A DNA stretch of 64,000 nt from the NCBI RefSeq assembly GCF_037975245.1, contig NC_092569.1, forward strand, positions 32,819,668-32,883,667, in the 5' to 3' direction. Shown here piece after piece: positions 28,201-39,827 of this stretch (position 1 is its first letter; each line of letters opens with the position of its first letter). The DNA is from Apostichopus japonicus. Lineage: Eukaryota; Echinodermata; Holothuroidea; Aspidochirotida; Stichopodidae. Both the position numbers and the translations under genes were made by a program. The notes under the pieces were generated by a model that was not told the origin of the DNA, searched no databases, and saw only the letters and a list, made by a program, of their open reading frames with translations.

Positions 28201-31200
28201 ATTTCACTCAATTTCACCACAAATTTTAAAGTTTTTGTTTGGGGGGGGGTGGGGTAAAGTTAAAAATATAAGCCATATTCTGGACATAGTTTGACAAGCA
28301 AATGTACATTTTTATCAATCATGAAAGTAAATAAAAGGACATTAAATAACTGCATAGGGACGTTTCAATGCGGAAACCATGTTTAACAATAAAAAACCTT
28401 ATTTTTATTCTGCTTGTTTGTCCTAAAATAATTTTAATGTTCAACACTAAATGAAAATTCATTCATACACACTTTTTTTTCTTTCTTAAATTCAAATTGG
28501 GATATAATCTGTAACAGTAACATCAATGCAGGAACAAGTGAGACAACATAATTGCAGATAGACAATTTCCACCGACAAATAAATTTCATTTCATTTTGAT
28601 CGAGAACAACCTACTTTCTACATAATCCAGTTTAACAACATTTAAATGACAATCTGCAATTATTTTTCTCCAAACTTTGGAATACAACAAGCTAGTTTAT
28701 CGTGTTAAGAAATTAAAGGTTTATACATATGCTAAATACAAATATGATAGGCGTAGTCAGCGACGTTCACCCACACCCAACCCTTTTCGCTGGCCGTCAT
28801 CACACCCTCCCACCTGACTCTCACCTTCCCATCATGTTACCATGTGACTGGTCGGTGGAGTTCTAACCTTAACGTTCGTTTGTCGTTTTAAAGTAACATA
28901 TAAACTAATTCGGTAGGGCCTATACAAAAGGAAAATTTTCCTATGCCTCAAACAATATGGATAATAGACTTTAAAAAAATTAAACAAATTCATCATATCT
29001 GTTACACTGTATCTAAATGTCGCTTTACTAGCACATGTTACAAAAACTAGAAAGTATATCATAACACTTAACAACTCCATACATGGTAATAATTCGCTTG
29101 AAACACTTTCGATTCACTGATTTGTTGAAAGATACCTAAATAAATTCCTCCATATGATATTTTGTGGCTATCGTTTGAACGAGCAACATATTCAAGAAAA
29201 ACACGACTTGTGACAATCAAATTACTGCGATAAACACAATGATAAATGCAGATAGAACAGTATAACGTCTCACACAGTCTAAGTCATTGCTTCCTCAAAA
29301 GCGTTATCGGCATAAAAAGCTAATTTGGCTATATCCCAAAATATTCGCCTTTGACCGCGTCAATCTCTTTGTAACAATGGCACATAGTGTACCACTAGGG
29401 AAGCTAATATCGAAATTCGTAATTATTTCGATTCTATTGATTTTATTTTTCATGACTTAAGTTAAAGGTGATTTGATATTCTTGTATCAAAGGAACATAT
29501 TCTTCTCCAAACCGTAATAAAGTAAATCTTGACATGATGAACGTGTTAACGCTATAATGACAAGATGACCCGTGTGCAGACGTTGTTTTAGAAAATCAAA
29601 CATTTGATGGAGACAAAAATATATCAAAGAACTGTTGACATTTCAGGAAAGAACTAAAGCGTGTCCTTTTGTTTACTCAGAGAGTTGTCTAAATTCACTT
29701 CATCTCCTGGAAATGCTATACAATATTTTTGTCTTGACAGATAACATCATAATTTCATGACAATTAAACTCCCATATACTCGTCTGTTCTGAAATATCAG
29801 TATTCGGAATTTACCAAACAAGAAAAATGTAACTGGTTAAGTTGCTAAAGATCATTCTAACTGTAACAAGTTTAAAGCCGACGAATTGTACAACATAAGG
29901 CAAAACAATTACAGAATTGTATTTATTGAATGTCTTGGTCTGAAAGGAAGAAAACATTTCTTATTTCTTTGAAATCTTCCTCATTATTGTTTGTCCATTT
30001 TCTGATAAAATTCTTTATCTCTTGCAATTTTCATCATTATCATGTTATAAAACACAAATTTTAATGTTAAGTTTTCTATTATTTTTCTATACCACGTACA
30101 TTTGTAGAATTAGCGTTTAACTAGTTTGTCCTATATTCTCTAGTTCTTAACGTACTGCTATATTGTAATAAATTTTAACTTTTAATGTTGAGAAATTTGC
30201 AAGAAACTAAAAAAAACAATGAAGACAAAAATTATCGCAGACTATGTTTCTACTATTTTACGCCTTATAGTTTAATACAAGATATGCATCCCCCTCAATC
30301 TCGTGCCTTAATAATTTGAATAGAGGTTTTTATTTAGTAAGATATACAAGTCTGTGACGAAGAACTTACCTTACATTTAAAATGACACCTTTTAAATCTC
30401 AGAGTTACCATTTGCTAAGTAATGATCAAGACACGGTAATCATATTCCATCAAGAATAGCTGGGACGATATAAAAGATCCGTCCGTGTAATAAAGGACTG
30501 TTAAACACAAATGCGCTACATATAATGTCTGAAATGTTCTGTCAAAATATCACTTGAACAAAGAACATCTGTCTGCAATGAGCAACTAAGTTTAATTAAG
30601 GAAGCAGCCGGCTATTGCCTTTGTTCTTTTACGTTAGCTTACATATCTAATCCCGGAAAATGCCATTTATCTAATGTTTCCTGGATGGAAGTGGTAATAT
30701 GAAGTTCAGTTCTGTGTTTATTGACTTGCAGAATAGATATTAATTTCAGTAGAAGACTAACGAAACAACCACTGCCATAAACTAAAACAAATCGGACCAG
30801 TTTGCCTAAATGTTGTTTCTTCCGATCGAACAGATTCATTTGATCCTTCTTTTATTACGCAGGTTATCGTCAGTGCCGAGGTACGGTCTTCAGGTAGGTG
30901 TAGTAGTTATGCCATCCGACTTACCTTATTATGACAAGTAACCTCTGTGAGTTATATCAGCTATGTATTATAAATGTTAACACTAAGTTGGCCAGCTGAA
31001 TGGCTAAAACATTGGCTCTTTATAGAGTTTGCTCTAAATGTGTGTTTTTCAATCGTGTCAACATTTCCGAACATTTGTTATGAGATCATATCTCATATTA
31101 TGAGATCATATCTTCACACCCTACGTGCTACATCGATATTTTCTCAGGTACGCTAAAAAAAAATGGGATTTGACTGTCTTCACGAGTCTTTTGATCTCAC

Positions 31201-34200
31201 TTGGATAAGACTGATAACTACGGAAGTTTGATGAAAACTAAATTCAAGTTATTTGGTCTTTGAATATTTTATTGCAGGCTGAAAACTAATCAAAGCTAAT
31301 GATTCAAAACAGTTACATCTGAGAATTCAATAACGATTACCGTATATAATTTTAGTCGCGAAATATTCTCCTATATTGCAGTTGAGTAATAGTTGGTATT
31401 TAAACTGATGTATAACCTTAACTCTTATGTAACGAAACTAGTTCTCTTACAATTGGCTGAGAATCTAAGGCAATACTTTCGTTAACTGAAATGATTTTTC
31501 AGTCCCAATAAAATGTTAACTTTGTTTTACTTTCCATACAGGTTCTTCATACTTTGTTTTTCAACAACCTGCGTATCCGAGGGATTGCAAAGAAGTATCG
31601 AATGCTTGTTCCTCTACCCACAATGCATCTGGAGTGTACCTTATTAAACCAGATGGCCATCCGGAACCGTTTGAGGCTTACTGTGATAATGATCTTGATA
31701 CTGGTGGTTGGACGGTATGGCTAATTACTTGATGTTTCCTTTTCAACTTGAAATAGATATGTAAAAAATTACTTTTTTACAATTTTGCATACAGTAATAT
31801 ATAGCGGTGTAATAAAAATCGTTATTTCAAATAGAATCTTGATATTTGTTATTGAAGCTAGTGTTTAAATCAATGATGTTATATATTTTGAAATTTAAGA
31901 ACAGTGTAGTTCTTCTTCCAAGTAAACAGTTAACTTCTAGCCCACACACTATAAACTGAAGTTAGAAATATAAATTCTTATCTCTGTGTAATAATTGTTA
32001 GCAACAAATCGCATGCAGAATGGAACGTTAACATTTAACTTCTTTGATTCTCTTTGTAGGTACTACAGCGACGAAGATTGGATTCTGTCAAATTTAATAG
32101 AAGTTGGAAAGACTTCAGAAATGGCTTTGGCTTTCTAGGGAGTGAGTTCTGGATCGGAAATGAGAAAATTGCCTACCTAACAAATCAAAAGCGGTACCAA
32201 CTGAGAATGGACTTTGAGAACGTTGCTGGAGAAACTTACTATGTAACATACGACGAGTTTCGTATCTCAGATGAATGGGGGAAATATCATATATCAAGTT
32301 TAGGTACATTCGTAATATCAGATGGTAAGTGTCTTTTACATTCTTATTCAATATAAAGCCAAATAATAAGAATATCATTTATGTCAAAAATAAACGTGCA
32401 TAAACTGAAAGGTGCATTCTAAGAACGAATGGATCTTTTGGAGGTAGACTTTACATGTCAATTATCTATTCTTAGTTTGAAGAAACTGCTACAATATATA
32501 TAGTTCGAGTATACATATAGTAAATCAGCGAGTACAACGGCGATACAACACATATAGTAGCGATAACAGTATAATCATATGATTGCGAGTACAAGCTCAA
32601 AGCGCGAGTTTAAATACATAATCTTGCATTAGTATCTATACTATATTTCCAAACTGCCTTCATGAGTTAAAGTGTGATTACGAACTCACTACAAGACTGC
32701 CTCGTACTCAACACTAACATTGGCTCTGACCAAGGAACCGTATGTACCGTTTGTACAACAGAACGCTTACACTGAATACAGTTACGTCCCCCAGTTTCAT
32801 CAGCACAACCAACGCAAACGAAATTTGGAAGTTTCTATTAATTGTCATTTTTGTCAGAGAGCAGTATACTTTCACCGAGAGAAACCCTGTAACAAAGGCT
32901 ATGACTATCTGGCTTCAGTTGTACAACAAATGATGGGGTGTTATCTCGTAATGTTCAATAACTATTAATACAAATGTGACAAAGGAACGGTCACTGCGTG
33001 ATTTAAAATGTTCTGAAGTCATTCGAACTGCTTCTGGATGTGTGTTATTTTCCTTAAACCTTCTGACAGCCAACTATTGAAGTAATGAAAAAAAAAATTT
33101 TCTTTGGCACTTGTCATATTCGTTGTGTCTGTATCAGGTTACTTATTTACCCTTTTTTTCCTTTCCTGTTGTCTAGAATTAAAAATTGAATGGTGTCCAG
33201 CTAATGAGATATTTAGCAATGAGACATGTGAGAGGACTTGTGAAGACCCCGATACTTGCATCTCGGCTACCTCTCGCACAGAATCAGAGCAATGTGTTTG
33301 CGTCAGCGATTATCTGAGAGAGCAAGGACAATGCATCCCTCTCAACCAATGCAACTGCTTCGTTGATGAAAAAGGAAGTGTATTAGGGGTCAGTACGATT
33401 CTTTCAGGACTTTTTTTAAGCTTTACTCTTACTTCATTGTCCATATCATTAGAAGAAAATCTTCTATTATTTAAACTTGTTGATTATCACATTACATTTA
33501 CAGATAACCGAGTAGCGCTCACATCGCGGTTGGGAAAGGGGCATAAACCCCACCTCCGTCGCCAGTCCTGGCAAAACTGTCAGTCAGGAACGTATTACAT
33601 TAATCAGGAAGATAAGACATACGAGTTTGCATCCCCTTATAAACCAAAAACAAAGTTCATGGATACTTCATACCATAGTCTTGCGGTTACAACTAATTGT
33701 AGGCCTAATGTTAAGTCGCAATAAGCCGTTGAATGCAATATTTGACGGCTACCTTTGTTCTTGATAGCGGATCCATAGGCCCCCTACATCGGAGTTGGTT
33801 TCAAAAAAAAAAACATAAAACTTGTTTAACATTGGTCATCCATTGTTGAAATCCTGTTCATTTCATTGTGAAAATTTTTGACAAATAATTTATTTACTAT
33901 TTTTTTTTTCTTCTCTGAATATCTTAAATTAGGAGGGAAAGTTTTACATCAATTCAAGATGTACACGAAATTCAACTTGTAGGAACAACCGTCTTATAGA
34001 TGAGAGTTACCAGTGTAGTGATGACGCAACCTGTGATGAGAGGAACGATGTCCGTAAAAGTACTGCAATAACTTGTTTATTTGTTGTTTTTTTTGGCTTA
34101 ACACAGGTTGGCGATTTTTACGTCAATTCAGGATGTACACGAAGATCAACTTGCCAAAACAACCAGATTATAGAGGCGAGTTACCAGTGTAGTGATCACG

Positions 34201-37200
34201 CAACCTGTGCTGAGAGGAACGGTGTCCGTAAATGTTACTGCAATCCAAACTACGAAGGGGACGGAGTGACTTGCACAAGCGTACTCCCAAAAGATTGCTA
34301 CGAGCTTTATGTTTCCGGTACACGCAGTGATGGTGTTTACACCACTTACCATGATGGTTGGTCAAGCGGCATTCAGGTTTACTGTGAGATGGAAAGTAAC
34401 GGAGGAGGATGGACGGTGAGTTTTGCAACATTTAATGATTTAAATTTTGAACTTCCTCACATTATACTTTACTTTCCTCAAAATGATGCACCGCAGATCT
34501 CGTTGAGATGAACTTGACCATTTTAGGAAAAAAAAAATAAAGAAAAAAATACTCTTGCGAATTATCTAAATTTCACAATATCCATTTCTTTGGCTTTTCC
34601 ACGGCTTTGGATGTCATGCATTATACAGTTGGAGTACCTTTTTTTCTTCATTTCATAGGTTTTCCAGCGACGATCGAGTGCCTCCGTTGACTTTTATCTT
34701 GGTTGGTCGGACTACAGGGACGGTTTCGGTAATAAAAATCAAGACCACTGGCTAGGTAACAAATATATCCACTCTATGACCAACCAGACAACGTACCAGC
34801 TTCGTATTGATCTAAGGGATTCCGCTTCATCATCGTATTACGCCCTCTATTCGACTTTTAGCATTACTGACGAGGCAGACAAGTATCGACTATCAGTTGG
34901 ATCACACAGTGGAAATACAGGTGAGTAGTTGATGTTCTAATCATTGAAGCATACATAAATCTGGAACGATTACGTCAATTAGGAAAAGCGTGAAGACCCC
35001 CTCCCCCCCCCAAAAAAAATACAACAACACAAAGAAACGTGCCAACCAAGGAGGATCACGTGACGTGCTCCCCTATAGCAATTCATTCTTGTAGTACTCC
35101 TTAAATGTTTATTCTGCAACAACTAATGTCTTGATCTCATAGCTACCGTATTTCTGGCTAAATGATATATGAGTTCAATGTGTACAGCAATTTTCAATTC
35201 CAAACATTGCTATTTTCTTTCAAACGTTTGAACTACAGCTGGAACGCACGTAGGTTTTCAGGACTGTATACAATGTGTGCAGACATAAGAAGCAGACGAT
35301 TAGATTCGCTTTTCATTGGCAACACAGGTCTCCTTGCCGTGTTTGCACGTAACAAGCACCTAACAATATATAAAACTATGACAGTAGATATTCTAATAGT
35401 AGCCAAGCTCTATGTTTTTCTGACACAGAGAAATTAAATCTCAACATCACTATCATCCCAACCTAAAAGAATATTCTGAAATTTGACGTAAATGTCTGTT
35501 GCCTTACCGCGCGCTGTTGCCTGCGAAACTCGCAACACTTACAAAGGGGTTAATAATATATGAGTAGTACCTGGAAGTATGTCACATGTGCCTTCACGTA
35601 ACTGTGGTATGTATATTCGATGATTCTCATATCTGAAAATGTTGACGCGCTATGTTAATATAATCATGTTATATATAAAGTCATGTAGGGTTTATCATTC
35701 ATAGAACATTGAAACAGAGGAATCAGAAAGGATGTAGTTTTCAATATTCGTCTGTATAGATTAGAGAAATTATAATCAATCAATCAGCCTGTTCGAAGAA
35801 GTTATACGTACGAGACTAGATGGCACATGTCGATAAGAACTAAATATTTAAATTTTAATGGTCAATATCATTCAAGATTTTCATAATGTAATATATCGAC
35901 GTTTGGTTAGTTTCTCGAAACCTAAAATATTAGCTACTACATTCATAGTAAATTCTCTTTATACAATGTCGGTTCTATTCTTCATTAAAACATATTTATT
36001 TCATGATTTGTGTATAGTGTAAATTTCAATCTACGTTTATAGTCCAACGTATGAGCTCAGGTTGAAAGATACAAAGATTACAAAGTGCTATAGATGTAGG
36101 GTAAAGAATTTGAACAATCGATGGCAATAACACCCTGTATACCATGTAAACAGTAACACAGGAACTTGGAGCCGGGCAGACATTATATTACAACATAATA
36201 TTGACAGAAATAATTATGCCGTCTATTTAATTTTTGTTTTACTGGGAGATGGCCTTTTCAGCAAAATGCAATTATTACTTTGTATGTAATAAAAACAAGT
36301 AAGATTACTCAGGACTAGATCCTTCAACGATACCCTTGTTATCCTAAATTGAATAATATAGGAAGCTGCATCACACAGCCCCCCCCCCCCCCTCTCACAC
36401 CCTCCTTATCCAAGTTCGAAGAGAGCCTTAGTTTAGCCTATGTGGTACAATAAAAAAAAATAAGTACTGGGTTGAATGAGGGGATAAATGAAAAGTTGGT
36501 TATGCAAATTAAATTATACATCATATTATTCAACAAATTACAACATTAAACACCGTGACAAACAAGAAATTTATAACTAGAGTTTGACAGAGTCAGTAAG
36601 CTTATTTTTTACCTTCAAAATAACAATCAAATAAATAAAAGAATGAATAGTAGTGTTAAATGCCGATAAATAAATAAAAATGAAAGAGCGATATTAGCGA
36701 CTCTAGTAACCCAAACGTAGTATTTGGTTAAAGTAGTTTCCCCATCTGTATGTTACTCTTGTAGCGGCACTGAATTTCAAGCGGAACAAAAATTTAAAAA
36801 AAGTATAAAAACGTCCTTGCAAAGACAAAATACCTACTTATTTATCTTAGTTAATGAACACAAAAACAAACAATAAGCGGAACTTACGTTATTATCTTGT
36901 CAGGACAAAAACGCACTGCCCTCTAACTTGTATACACTGTTCGATCGTTCAAAGTCGATGAATTGATCGGTTTATTTAGTCTTTCTTGTTTCTTGCAGGT
37001 AATGACCGTTTGTCTTACAACAACAATAGACAATTCAGTACAAAAGACCAGGACAACGACGGTAGTAGTTACGACTGTGCGGAGGGACATCGCGGTGGCT
37101 GGTGGTACCGTTATTATTATTATTATTATGGTAGTTACTGCCTTCATGATTATTATTGCCTTTATTACCCTGATGGCAATTACTGTCTTTATTGTGGATT

Positions 37201-37321
37201 ATCAAATCTCAACGGAGACTACGACGGCTCGCGAGGAACGCACATGTTCTGGTATAGTTATAGTTTGAACAGTTATGGATGCAGCCTGCAATACACAGAT
37301 ATGAAAATACGGCCGGTGTAG
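25226..37321 (+). CDS. Secreted fibrinogen-related protein A (partial FReD, TIL, EGF-like, FReD)
   Basis: Eight exons join in frame to 546 residues: 25226-25291, 30863-30893, 31542-31714, 32060-32324, 33177-33388, 34107-34415, 34659-34920, 36999-37321. Order: signal peptide (1-27, hydrophobic core CLTVLTIWNLF, likely cut after VSA); fibrinogen-like domain 1 (about 42-178, starts YPRDCKEV, has GGWTVLQRR, stops after FVISD without its C-terminal third); TIL-type cysteine-rich domain (about 182-240, nine Cys); EGF-like region (about 250-305, ends CYCNPNYEGDGVTC); complete fibrinogen-like domain 2 (about 308-546) with GGWTVFQRR, calcium-site motif KDQDND, SNLNGDY and C-terminal MKIRPV. Such secreted lectins usually bind acetylated sugars in innate defence (family knowledge). 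Oddities: a Tyr/Cys-rich insertion at 477-504, and an extra upstream exon copy at 33933-34058. The AG at 25199-25200 may be the acceptor of a 5' UTR exon. Confidence 0.9.
25292..30862. other. Long first intron of gene A
   Basis: 5.6 kb of AT-rich DNA, aligned nearly throughout with 44774-50309 in unit B. I see no exon. It holds a G-rich run near 28242 and a short CG-richer block at 28748-28870 (ACCCTTTTCGCTGGCCGTC). Confidence 0.6.
32325..33084. other. Gene A intron where the missing FReD C-terminal exon would be expected
   Basis: In a complete fibrinogen-like domain, the exon ending at 32324 would be followed by a phase-1 exon with the calcium site and SNLNG motif. None is seen here. An 82-codon open frame at 32720-32968 is conserved in unit B (52195-52443), but introns are equally conserved, so this is not evidence of coding. 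Confidence 0.5.
33085..33139 (+). pseudogene. Relic signal-peptide exon upstream of the TIL exon (unit A)
   Basis: Counterpart of 52560-52611. An A-run has grown to ten bases, with a C-to-A change, which throws the ATG out of frame with the hydrophobic stretch LALVIFVVSVSG. From that stretch the frame now runs open straight into the TIL exon (33177), so a read-through is possible, but the ATG is no longer in that frame. Confidence 0.5.
33933..34058 (+). pseudogene. Extra copy of the EGF-like exon 5' part (unit A only)
   Basis: After a TTAAATTAG acceptor, 42 codons (EGKFYINSRCTRNSTCRNNR to NDVRK) parallel the start of the exon at 34107 and match unit B 53400-53525 almost exactly. It lacks the second half of the EGF-like module. 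It is joined to 34107 by 48 in-frame bases that include a pyrimidine tract and CAG. No phase-0 donor is visible at its end, so it is either skipped or retained as one long exon 33933-34415, which would add 58 residues. Confidence 0.65.
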
Positions 37322-37606
37322 ACAAAACACTGTATAAATAACAAGTTGCACAAAAGAGCAGTTTTTACTAAGAAAAGTAAGAAAAGATCGATACATACTC
37401 TGAGCATCGGACAGCTGGACGTGCCATAGACAAGAAAGAAGAAGTAAATGCAACAAAAGTTACGAATGGGACGATTCATCAAATAATTCATTTTTAAGGG
37501 AATGAGAAGATAGCATTAATTGAATTTGATGTCAAATATTAATATTAACCAGATTATTGTTGCTTAAAAGTTCGTAAATTGATTATTGTATGATTCTCAC
37601 AAAAGA

Positions 37607-37612
37607 ATTAAA
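37607..37612 (+). promoter_or_regulatory. Probable polyadenylation signal, gene A
   Basis: ATTAAA about 286 bases after the stop codon. The same site in unit B (57920) reads AATAAA, which supports its use as a signal. Confidence 0.5.
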
Positions 37613-37818
37613 TCAGAAATCAAAGTGAACATGTCCATTTTTCTTTTCGTGTTTTCAATTCCAACCCTCACCTAGCCCCCCCCCCCCCTCCCCCCAAAAA
37701 AATAGTTTGTCAGAAATTAACAATTGCGTGAAAGTGGTTTCTACGACCACACACCTACATATTATATCATACATCGATGGAAGTGTAAAGATTCAATGCA
37801 ACATACACTTGAAAGGAT

Positions 37819-37987
37819 ATATATATATATATATATATTTTATGTTAATGCAATGGAGGTAAACGACAAAGGCAAATGAATATATATAAATAAAAATCGT
37901 AATGAGTTGGAAAATCAAGAACAGTAAAAAAACTTTCAGCCTCCACCGGAATCTTCCAACTCATTACGACTTTCATTGATATTTTTC

Positions 37988-38055
<68 letters not shown>
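37819..38055. repeat. (TA)n tracts with a SINE-tail hairpin (unit A)
   Basis: TA runs at 37819-37839 and 37992-38055 flank a hairpin with perfect 16-bp arms TCGTAATGAGTTGGAA (37897-37912) and its complement (37954-37969). The spacer AAAATCAAGAACAGT...CAGCCTCCACCGG matches the minus-strand tail of the SINE at 58322-58441. Confidence 0.85.
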
Positions 38056-38058
<3 letters not shown>

Positions 38059-38810
38059 CAGTGGTTTACGGCGTATGGCACTTAATGATGGTGACATTGG
38101 GCATGCTTCCGGTAAGCCAACCGACGGTACTGGGGCCTTGAAACCATAGGCCCTTTTGGCCCATACACTGGACAAAACTATGGCCTTTCTCGACAAGAGG
38201 ATATTGGCCCTTTCGACACCTTAAACCTTTAGCACATTTTACGCCTCGCAACCACGACGAGCCGGTTTCCAGGCGGATAGGACCAGCTTCATTTACTAAG
38301 CCTATTCTAGCCTATACTGATAGCATAACTAAGGGTGTTTACGCCTAGTCAGACTCTTTCCCCCTCTCCGCATTCTTATCATACAATTCGTCATTCTTCT
38401 AACAAACTGAAACAACACGGAAGAGCAAAGAAACGGAATTGCTCAATATATTGTTCATTAATGTTATTAGTCACCAATTACTCTCAACAAGAATGGTTCT
38501 CCTTTTTATCAAAGTGCTTCGAATCATGGATGTGTTATACCGTAGTTCGACCACGCACTCTGGTAGTCTACATGTGTATACCGTCTTATATCTAACTATT
38601 GATCAAAGTCACTAGTTTGTGGAGGTAGTACACAAGAACTAACGCGATATCGTCGCCTCATGCTATTGGATGTTTTGTACGAATTCATTGCAAATATATA
38701 TGCTATGCACAGATATTACATGAACAATTTGATGTCGAGTTGTTTCGAAGAAGTTCATCGAGTCTAAATTCCTCTTTGTTAATTTAGGTTACCCGGGCAA
38801 CCCCCCCCCC

Positions 38811-39030
38811 CCGGACGAATTTCCCCCGGACGATTACCAATCGGACGATTCCCCCTCGGACAATTCCCACCCGAACAATTCCCAATCCTGACAATTGCCC
38901 CCCCCCCCGGACAATTCCCACCCGGACAATTGCCAAACTTGACAATTGCCCACCGGAGAATTCCCACTCCGGACAATTCCCAACCATGACAATTGCCGCC
39001 GGACAATTTCCCCTGGACAGTACCCCTCCT
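38811..39030. repeat. C-rich minisatellite (unit A)
   Basis: About 14 units of 14-18 bases built on CCGGACAATTCCCAC / CCTGACAATTGCC, plus C-runs. Overlapping ORFs rich in Asn-Cys-Pro-Gly are artefacts of the repeat. Close to the right end of unit A. Confidence 0.9.
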
Positions 39031-39641
39031 CGGAAATTTCGACGATTGATTGACAGCTGTAGGAGGGTTTAAACTATTAGTCCAGTAAGAATGGGGGTTT
39101 ACCAAGAACTAACTGCAAGAGGAGATTTCTTTTTTACATATTGTTGTTGCTTCCCCACTGAAGCATTTAAAGATATTGTTCGAAGCTCCTCCCACACATG
39201 AATAAAAATGAGATTGGCACCACAAACAATAGGGACCATATACTCACTATGGGCAATCCACCACCTATGCTGTTAAAAGCTTTAATACCTAACACATAAA
39301 ATTTAATTTCATATTCATTCAGCAATTTCCATGACTACAGTCTGTCATGTCATTAAGATTTGGAAGACATAATTTAATACATGAGTTTTACAAACACTTG
39401 GACAGCTTGGACCCTATCAGTATGGTCACCAACGATGGATATGAGTATTGAAATAATACTACTTTGGAGAGGGGGAATGCAGAAGTTGGGGGATTGAAAT
39501 TACTTTATGTTGAACACACATTTATGGACTGACATTTGAATGTTTAAGCCAAATAGCTACATTGTAATGAAACTATGCCTTGGAACAAACTTGATGTAAG
39601 GCAAAGTGCTCTTACACAACAATGCAGGACACGAAACTCAC

Positions 39642-39827
39642 CCATGCAAAGAATATAGCAGCCCCAGCACTGACATCACGGACTTGTTCCAAGTCAAAGG
39701 CAGACAGGATGTTTTTCACTTCGGTAGCTGTCTCAGGACGTATTTTATTTGGGTCAGTTTCCATGACTCGTCTTTTCAAGACTTCCTTTCCAGTCTTACC
39801 TATCAGTGCTTGCATTTTCTCCCAATC
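39642..39827 (-). CDS. Isolated dynein heavy-chain-like exon (unit B)
   Basis: A clean minus-strand exon of 186 bases (62 codons, phase 0 to 0), with TTTTACAG before and GTGAGT after. It starts DWEKMQALIGKTGKEVLKRR, continues VMETDPNKIRPETATEVKNI and ends DVSAGAAIFFAW. The pattern of DW, L, D.NKI.PE, FD.E.V and a small-residue-rich stretch ending in AW resembles the region of axonemal dynein heavy chains just before the second half of the stalk coiled coil (typically ...FDKDNIP...VS.A...W). I found no other dynein exon in the window, so this is a fragment of a gene or part of one with very large introns. Dynein assignment is by pattern, moderate. Confidence 0.55.

Larger units (their letters stand above)
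20452..39264 (+). repeat. Large tandem duplication, unit A (18.8 kb)
   Basis: From CTATGCTGTTAAAAGC at 20452 the sequence reappears from 39265 in the same order and orientation. Identity is high through introns and intergenic DNA, broken by small indels. Unit A ends ...GGCAATCCACCAC and runs directly into the second CTATGCTG. It holds the dynein-like exon remnant, the palindromic element, the degenerate satellite and fibrinogen-related gene A. Confidence 0.96.

Noticed and set aside
32720..32968. 82-codon ORF conserved between units A and B
   Set aside because: The surrounding intron is equally conserved, there are no credible splice borders and no recognisable domain.
36963..37268. 101-codon ORF rich in Thr, Ile and Val (counterpart 57231-57581)
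   Set aside because: It is another frame of the last exon of the fibrinogen-related gene, whose true frame gives the conserved FReD C-terminus.
38779..39105. ORFs rich in Asn-Cys-Pro-Gly on the minus strand, also at 59416-59717
   Set aside because: They follow the unit of the C-rich minisatellite; no domain or splice context.
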